From Polytrichum commune (lineage: Eukaryota; Streptophyta; Polytrichopsida; Polytrichales; Polytrichaceae): a stretch of DNA of 64,000 nucleotides. The notes under the pieces were generated by a model. The model searched no databases, had not been told where the DNA came from, and saw only the letters and a program-made list of their open reading frames with translations. This document shows positions 60,804 through 64,000 of this stretch, one piece after another. How positions within the stretch are numbered: the stretch's first letter is position 1; each line of letters starts with the position of its first letter. The position numbers and the translations under genes are program-made. Where the stretch lies: positions 47,206,758-47,270,757 of the forward strand of contig OX485805.1 in assembly GCA_950295325.1 (NCBI GenBank), in the 5' to 3' direction.

Positions 60804-63789
60804 AGGATGAACCCAAAGCGAGAGCGACAGTCGTCGAGATCCATGGCAAAGTCGGCATCACTATAGGCAGTGAGGGAAACATGATGATCAGTCCCTGAGA
60901 AGGAAATGCCAAGTTGCAGACTCCCGGCAAGATATTTGAGAATCCGACGAAGAGCATTACAGTGTGCAGAAGAAGGATGAGCACGGTATTTTGCTACAAC
61001 ACTAACCGCATATGAAAGATCAGGGCGAGTTCCAAGGCAAGCAAATTGGAGACAACCAACTATAGTTTGATAAGGAAAAACGGGATCAAAAGAGTAGTCT
61101 GCAGACGAGAGAAAACTCAAATGGGTGTGAAGATCAGCTGGGACAAAGAGAGGGATCCTGTCGACAGAATCCTGAAACCCAAATTTGCAAACCAACTTTG
61201 TAAGATAATGAGTCTGATCCAAGAAGAGCTCGTGAGTCACTCGGTGACGAGTAATTCAGAGTCCAACATAACAACCGGTAGGCCCTTGAGTATTAGAGAA
61301 AGCTTCATCCATGGAATTCAAAACATGATCAATGTTGGTGCCGCGAGTGAAGCAAGCAAGCCCATCGTCAACATAGATGAGAAGAATCATTGTTTGGCCA
61401 CCTTGACAAGAGTAGTAGGCACACGGATCAACATCACTAGCTTGAAAACCAAATTTGAGAAGAAACTGATGAAATTTATGATTCCAGTTGCGGGAAGCTT
61501 GTTTGGGTCCATAAAGGGCTTTCCGAAGGAGGAAAACATAGTAAGGGTGAGTAGAATCAACAAACCCTTCAGGTTGCTCCATGTAGAGAATTTCAACAAT
61601 GTCACCATGCGAGAACGTCGTCTTGATATCAAATTGCTCCAGGTCATCGGCGGCGGTGATAGCCATGACCGCACGGACAGCTTCAAACTTAACAACGGGT
61701 GAAAATGTTTCAGTATAGTCAATCCCAACTTTCTGGGTGCAACCCTTGGCAACCAAACGGGCTTTGAATTTATCGACATTCCCGTTGGGTAGATACTTGA
61801 TTTTGAAAACCCATTTACATTTGATGGCTTTGCGACCATCAGGAAGGCGAACCAACTCCCAAGCTTTGTTTTCTTTCAAAGAACCAATCTCATCGGTCAT
61901 GGCATGCAGCCATTGAGCGGCATCAGGACTTTGCAGAGCGTCTTCAAATGTTAAGGCATCATCAGGATAAATATGTGCAATGACAGGGTGTGGCGGGGGC
62001 GGAGAAGAGACTGCTGAGTAGTATCAGGGTCGTAGTTGCTCCGGAAACACACTGCCGCAGGGTTTTGAAGTTGTCCAGAAAAATCTCCAGGACTATTGAC
62101 TAGGTGTGCATGAGCCAATGAAAGGGAAGCAGTTGAAGACGACGAGGTGGGGGTAACATCATCAAGCTCAATTAAGAGCCGTAGCCAAACAGGTGTCTGT
62201 GCTTGGTAACTTGGATGATTTGCTACAGTCCCGGGGGAAAGAAGAAGTGGTACGGCAGGCTCTTCAAAAATAAGCGCTGCAGGAATGGAAACACTATCAG
62301 GGATGACTTCATGGGAGGAAGAAGAAAAAGATGGAACAGTAGGATGAAGGGGAACAACAGTGGGTTGAGTATCATGATCAACAAGAAAAATGACTGAAGA
62401 AGATGAGTCGGAAGGTGCCTTAGCCGAGGTGCCATAAAGAAATTGCTCATTGAAAATGACATCGCAGCGAATCAAGACTTTAGAAGTCACAGGATCCCAT
62501 AGGCGATACCCTTTAGTGTGATCACAATAGCCCAGAAAGAAACAAAGATGGCTCTTAGGATCTAGCTTGGTGCGATGCTGCTTGTCAATGAATGCGTAAG
62601 CCTGGCACCCAAAAACCCTTAGATGCTCAAGAGAGGGCTTAAAGCCATACCACAAAGTGAACAATGTGTTACCAAGAATTAAGCGTGAGCCAATGCGATT
62701 CAATGTGTAAATGACAGTGGGTCAGGCTTCAGCCCAAAAACTGAGGGGATACCCACTAGAGTGAAGTAAAGAATGAACACTCTCCATGATTGTTCGATTG
62801 TCCCGTTCACATAGGCCGTTATGCTCCGGTGAATAAGGTGCATTGACTTCATGACGGACTCCCTGTTGAGAAAGATACTCACGGAATTGTTTACCAGTGA
62901 ATTCACCACCACCATCTGTCCGAAGAATTTGTATGTAGTTTTCAATATCTCGAAAAACATCATGAAAAGCACTCCGGAAGCAGTGTAGAGCCTCAAATTT
63001 TTCGGCAATGCAGAATATGTATTTGAAGCCGGAGTGACCATCTTTGAACAACAAGTAGTAGAATGCTCCTCCCAAAGAAGCTTGTGCCATGGGTCCGCAA
63101 ATGTCTGCATGAACAAGGTAGCCAAGAATTGGTGAAGGAATTCTCGGTGACCGCGACAAGAAACTATGTCGGTGACTTTTACCGAGGACACAATCTTCAC
63201 AGAAAGTAGGGGTGTGCCTATCCTGGAGAATCATCCCAGTAATTGCATCAGTTCGGTCCATAGCCAATATAGTTTGATAGTTAAGATGGCACAACCGTTG
63301 ATGCCATATCTCCAAGCTACGAGTACCATCAACAATTGAATTAGTACCTAGAGATTGGATCAAGTTGGCATGAGGGGAGGAAGGAATTGCTCTGATATGA
63401 AGTTTATAGAGCATCCCCTCTAAGGAGCCTTCCCTAGCACAATCCCAGCAGCAAACATTTGGTAGCCCGTGTTGGTGTACAACGTATTGATATTCTTGAG
63501 AATTGTTGAAGAGACATAGAAAATATTTCTCTGCAAAGTTGGGACGAACAAGACATCTGTAAGAACACCGCGCTCCCACTGATTGCGAATGAATATCTCT
63601 ATGGCAATGTCACCAAAGCCTTCAACAAAGGTTGTGTGGCCAGCTACAGCTTGGACTGGCCAAGTGCCAACAGGAACTGTGGTAAAATTAGTGAACCAGG
63701 AGCGTTGGTCTCACATGTGATGGGATGAGCCACTATCTACAAACCAATCTATGGGTTGTATATCACAATCAAGAAACTACACCATGAAT
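60804..63789 (-). pseudogene. Copia 3 pol polyprotein, interrupted
   Basis: The protease Asp lies in FVDSGSSHH, followed directly by a stop (63713 region). Integrase 63579-62700 has the HHCC zinc part (WHQRLCHLN, CEDCVLGK) and the D, D, E residues (VHADICGP, TDGGGEFTG, SPEHNGLCERDN), with a stop in the last third. 62703-61951 is the RVFGCQAYAFIDK region and a Ser-rich linker. Reverse transcriptase 61900-61256 has WKFKIKYLPNG-like start, KARLVAKG, QFDIKTTF, YMEQPEGFV and YVDDGL. A frameshift near 61250 leads to RNase H 61240-60804 (TRPDLSYAV, YSDADFAM), broken after GFIL by copia 1. Confidence 0.85.
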
Positions 63790-63989
63790 GCTCTTGGGGT
63801 GGTCATGGTCATGGGATGAGACGAGGGGGATGAAGATCCACGCTCACCGCACCAGGATGAAGAAGAGGATGTTGGCACATGCAAGTTGGGATGCGTAGAA
63901 GATACTAGCATCCCAGGGTTTTTGCCTGGAACATGCCGTCTTGGAGAATGAGGGCATTCTTTGTGCCAATTGCTCCACAATTCCCGCAA
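60804..63989 (-). mobile_element. Copia 3, 5' part: gag end, protease, integrase, reverse transcriptase, RNase H start
   Basis: It enters from the right edge of the window. Minus-strand order: gag end with a CRNCG-like knuckle near 63985, protease WFVDSGSSHH near 63750, integrase, reverse transcriptase and RNase H to 60804, where copia 1 begins. The 3' remainder is at 22548-24965. Coding is less decayed than in copia 1. Confidence 0.85.
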
Positions 63990-64000
63990 CGAGAGACTTG

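Overview
The window looks like nuclear DNA of a land plant. It has short plant-style introns, AAACCCT-type telomeric repeats, plant-type Ty1/copia, CACTA, hAT and Helitron elements, and a plant-style polycistronic snoRNA cluster. A non-seed plant (bryophyte or fern) is my guess from overall feel only; no gene in the window decides it.

Left end (1-12 kb). This holds the last eight exons of an FAD-dependent amino-acid-oxidase-family gene (1-4559), with all intron phases agreeing, and an intact small cupin gene (about 7.7-8.16 kb) behind a tandemly duplicated upstream region. A 416-bp non-autonomous hAT element with a perfect 8-bp target duplication follows. Next comes a 5'-truncated copia element whose reverse transcriptase/RNase H frame is still open (9.4-12.4 kb).

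Middle (12.6-22.55 kb). A small-nucleolar-RNA gene cluster on the minus strand is present in three copies (A 12.77-15.1, B 17.9-20.3, C 22.0-22.55 kb). Each copy mixes box C/D and H/ACA RNAs. U14 is recognised from its box C/D, its closing stem and its 18S-complementary domain A; a U36-like RNA has a guide matching 18S AAAAAATTAGAGT. Telo-box motifs lie at the upstream ends of copies A and B. A solo LTR with a 5-bp duplication sits between B and C. Copy C is cut off exactly where a retrotransposon begins.

Right (22.55-64 kb). This is one nested transposon block. Copia 3 (minus strand, 22.55 kb to beyond the right edge) is inserted in snoRNA copy C. Copia 1 (minus, 24966-60803) is inserted in the RNase H region of copia 3 with a near-perfect 5-bp duplication. 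A 29.5-kb Helentron/Helitron2-type rolling-circle element (28884-58344) is inserted at a T|T site in the integrase of copia 1. A 14.6-kb CACTA element (41004-55584, 3-bp duplication GGC) is inserted in the Helentron. A 1033-bp TIR element with a 10-bp duplication sits in the RNase H of copia 1, and a 685-bp hAT element lies in the outer part of copia 3. Copia 1 and copia 3 reading frames resume across the insertions, which supports the reconstruction.

The Helentron carries a decayed Rep/helicase gene and, in the same orientation, intron-containing fragments of at least three unrelated host genes: GID8 (CTLH complex), the RNA polymerase I second-largest subunit, and a ClpT-like Clp N-domain protein. 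The CACTA element carries a multi-exon TNP2 transposase with its expected domains and a probable second, TNPA/Ptta-like gene, and may be recent.
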